DNA of 5,983 nucleotides from NCBI GenBank assembly GCA_031287245.1, contig JAITTD010000074.1, positions 1-5,983 of the forward strand, written 5' to 3'. The DNA comes from Bacteroidales bacterium (GTDB taxonomy: Bacteria > Bacteroidota > Bacteroidia > Bacteroidales > UBA4181). The notes below the pieces were generated by a model, which was not told the origin of the DNA, made no database searches, and was given only the letters and a program-made list of their open reading frames with translations. How positions within the stretch are numbered: position 1 is the stretch's first letter; every line of letters begins with the position of its first letter. The position numbers were made by a program, and so were the translations under genes. This document shows, in pieces, positions 5,637-5,983 of this stretch.

Positions 5637-5657
5637 TATCTCCGGCAAATTTCCAAT
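5626..5657 (-). repeat. Direct repeat pair overlapping the -33 element, possible operator
   Basis: Read on the minus strand, ATTGGAAATTTG (5646-5657) and ATTGGAAATCTG (5626-5637) agree at 11 of 12 positions and start exactly 20 bases apart, about two helical turns. The second copy contains the -33 TTG. Spacing on one face of the helix, with one copy covering a promoter element, is what a dimeric or cooperatively bound regulator site would look like. No regulator is encoded in the window. Confidence 0.45.
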
Positions 5658-5668
5658 GTGTTGAATAA

Positions 5669-5983
5669 TCAGCCATTTACCCATCGGCTCAATGTTCTTT
5701 GGGTGCGGCTGAACTCCGCTCCGATTTTTATCACTTTCCGTTCACCGGCGCTGTATGGGATGAGATAGCCTTTGGCGTCAATCTGTTTAAGCGCATCTTC
5801 GGCGCTGGCATTTTCGGAAAGTTTAAACTCAAAAACATAAATGGTATCTGGCAGCATCACCACGGCATCGGCACGTCCAACAGCGCTTTTCACTTCCGTT
5901 TGCACAAATTGCCCCATCAATGTGAACAGCAGATAGAAAATGGTTTGGTCGTCTTTTTCGGTTTTGTTGCTTAAATCGTTGGG
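5669..5983 (-). CDS. PD-(D/E)XK nuclease-fold domain of an AAA-ATPase/DUF1703-type protein, C-terminal part
   Basis: The reading frame is open to the right edge and ends in TGA at 5669; 104 residues are visible and the start lies outside. The visible part matches the C-terminal PD-(D/E)XK domain of the AAA-ATPase/DUF1703 (PDDEXK_9) family: a helix with KDDQTIFYLLFTLMG, the acidic strand GRADAVVMLPDTIYVFEFKL carrying Asp39 and the Glu52-x-Lys54 core, then ALKQIDAKGYLIPY, KVIKIGAEFS and a final RTLSRWV. Full-length relatives carry an N-terminal P-loop ATPase of about 300-400 residues and often occur in many copies per Bacteroidota genome. Their role is unsettled; a nuclease or mobile-element connection is suspected. 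The catalytic core residues appear intact. The following MORN-repeat gene has its own promoter, so the two are probably not co-transcribed as a unit. Confidence 0.88.
   Translation of the reverse strand, partial: PNDLSNKTEKDDQTIFYLLFTLMGQFVQTEVKSAVGRADAVVMLPDTIYVFEFKLSENASAEDALKQIDAKGYLIPYSAGERKVIKIGAEFSRTQRTLSRWVNG

Noticed and set aside
5669..5983. Part of a mobile element or defence island at the right edge
   Set aside because: Only a PD-(D/E)XK domain is visible; no transposase, integrase, terminal repeats or restriction-modification partner lies in the window.

Overview
The window looks like chromosomal DNA from a member of the Bacteroidota, probably Bacteroidales. The evidence is the architecture of the encoded proteins (a TPR/PD40/OmpA envelope protein, a secreted MORN-type repeat protein, and a PD-(D/E)XK domain of the kind found at the end of AAA-ATPase/DUF1703 proteins) together with Bacteroidota-type promoters. 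One promoter, on the minus strand at 5606-5636, is textbook: TTG, 20 bp, TAnnTTTG. No rRNA, tRNA, CRISPR array or transposase is visible.

Layout, plus strand. The window opens with the last 54 codons of a Cof-type HAD phosphatase (1-165). An AT-rich intergenic stretch of 297 bases follows. It holds three TAnnTTTG boxes, a hairpin with a T-rich tail, two kinds of short repeat and a doubtful 35-codon ORF. Next is a two-gene unit: a 251-aa SH3b-NlpC/P60 peptidase (463-1218) overlapping by 7 bases plsY (1212-1856), the acyl-phosphate:glycerol-3-phosphate acyltransferase that begins phospholipid synthesis.

Layout, minus strand. Converging on plsY with only 18 bases between the stops is a 660-aa OmpA-family protein (1875-3857) with the domain order of the type IX secretion protein PorE. 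Behind it, after 140 bases, is a 528-aa exported protein made almost entirely of about 16 MORN-like repeats (3998-5584). It has its own strong promoter, and that promoter overlaps a pair of 12-base direct repeats that could be an operator. At the right edge is the C-terminal part of a PD-(D/E)XK nuclease-fold protein (5669 to the edge).

The theme is the cell envelope: peptidoglycan peptide cleavage, phospholipid synthesis, a periplasmic peptidoglycan-binding scaffold and an exported repeat protein. The HAD and PD-(D/E)XK genes look unrelated to it. I see no convincing new multi-gene system. The points most worth a second look are the operator-like repeats at the MORN gene promoter, the G9 tract and REP-like palindrome inside the peptidase gene, and the small transcript or small ORF that may lie between 223 and 382.
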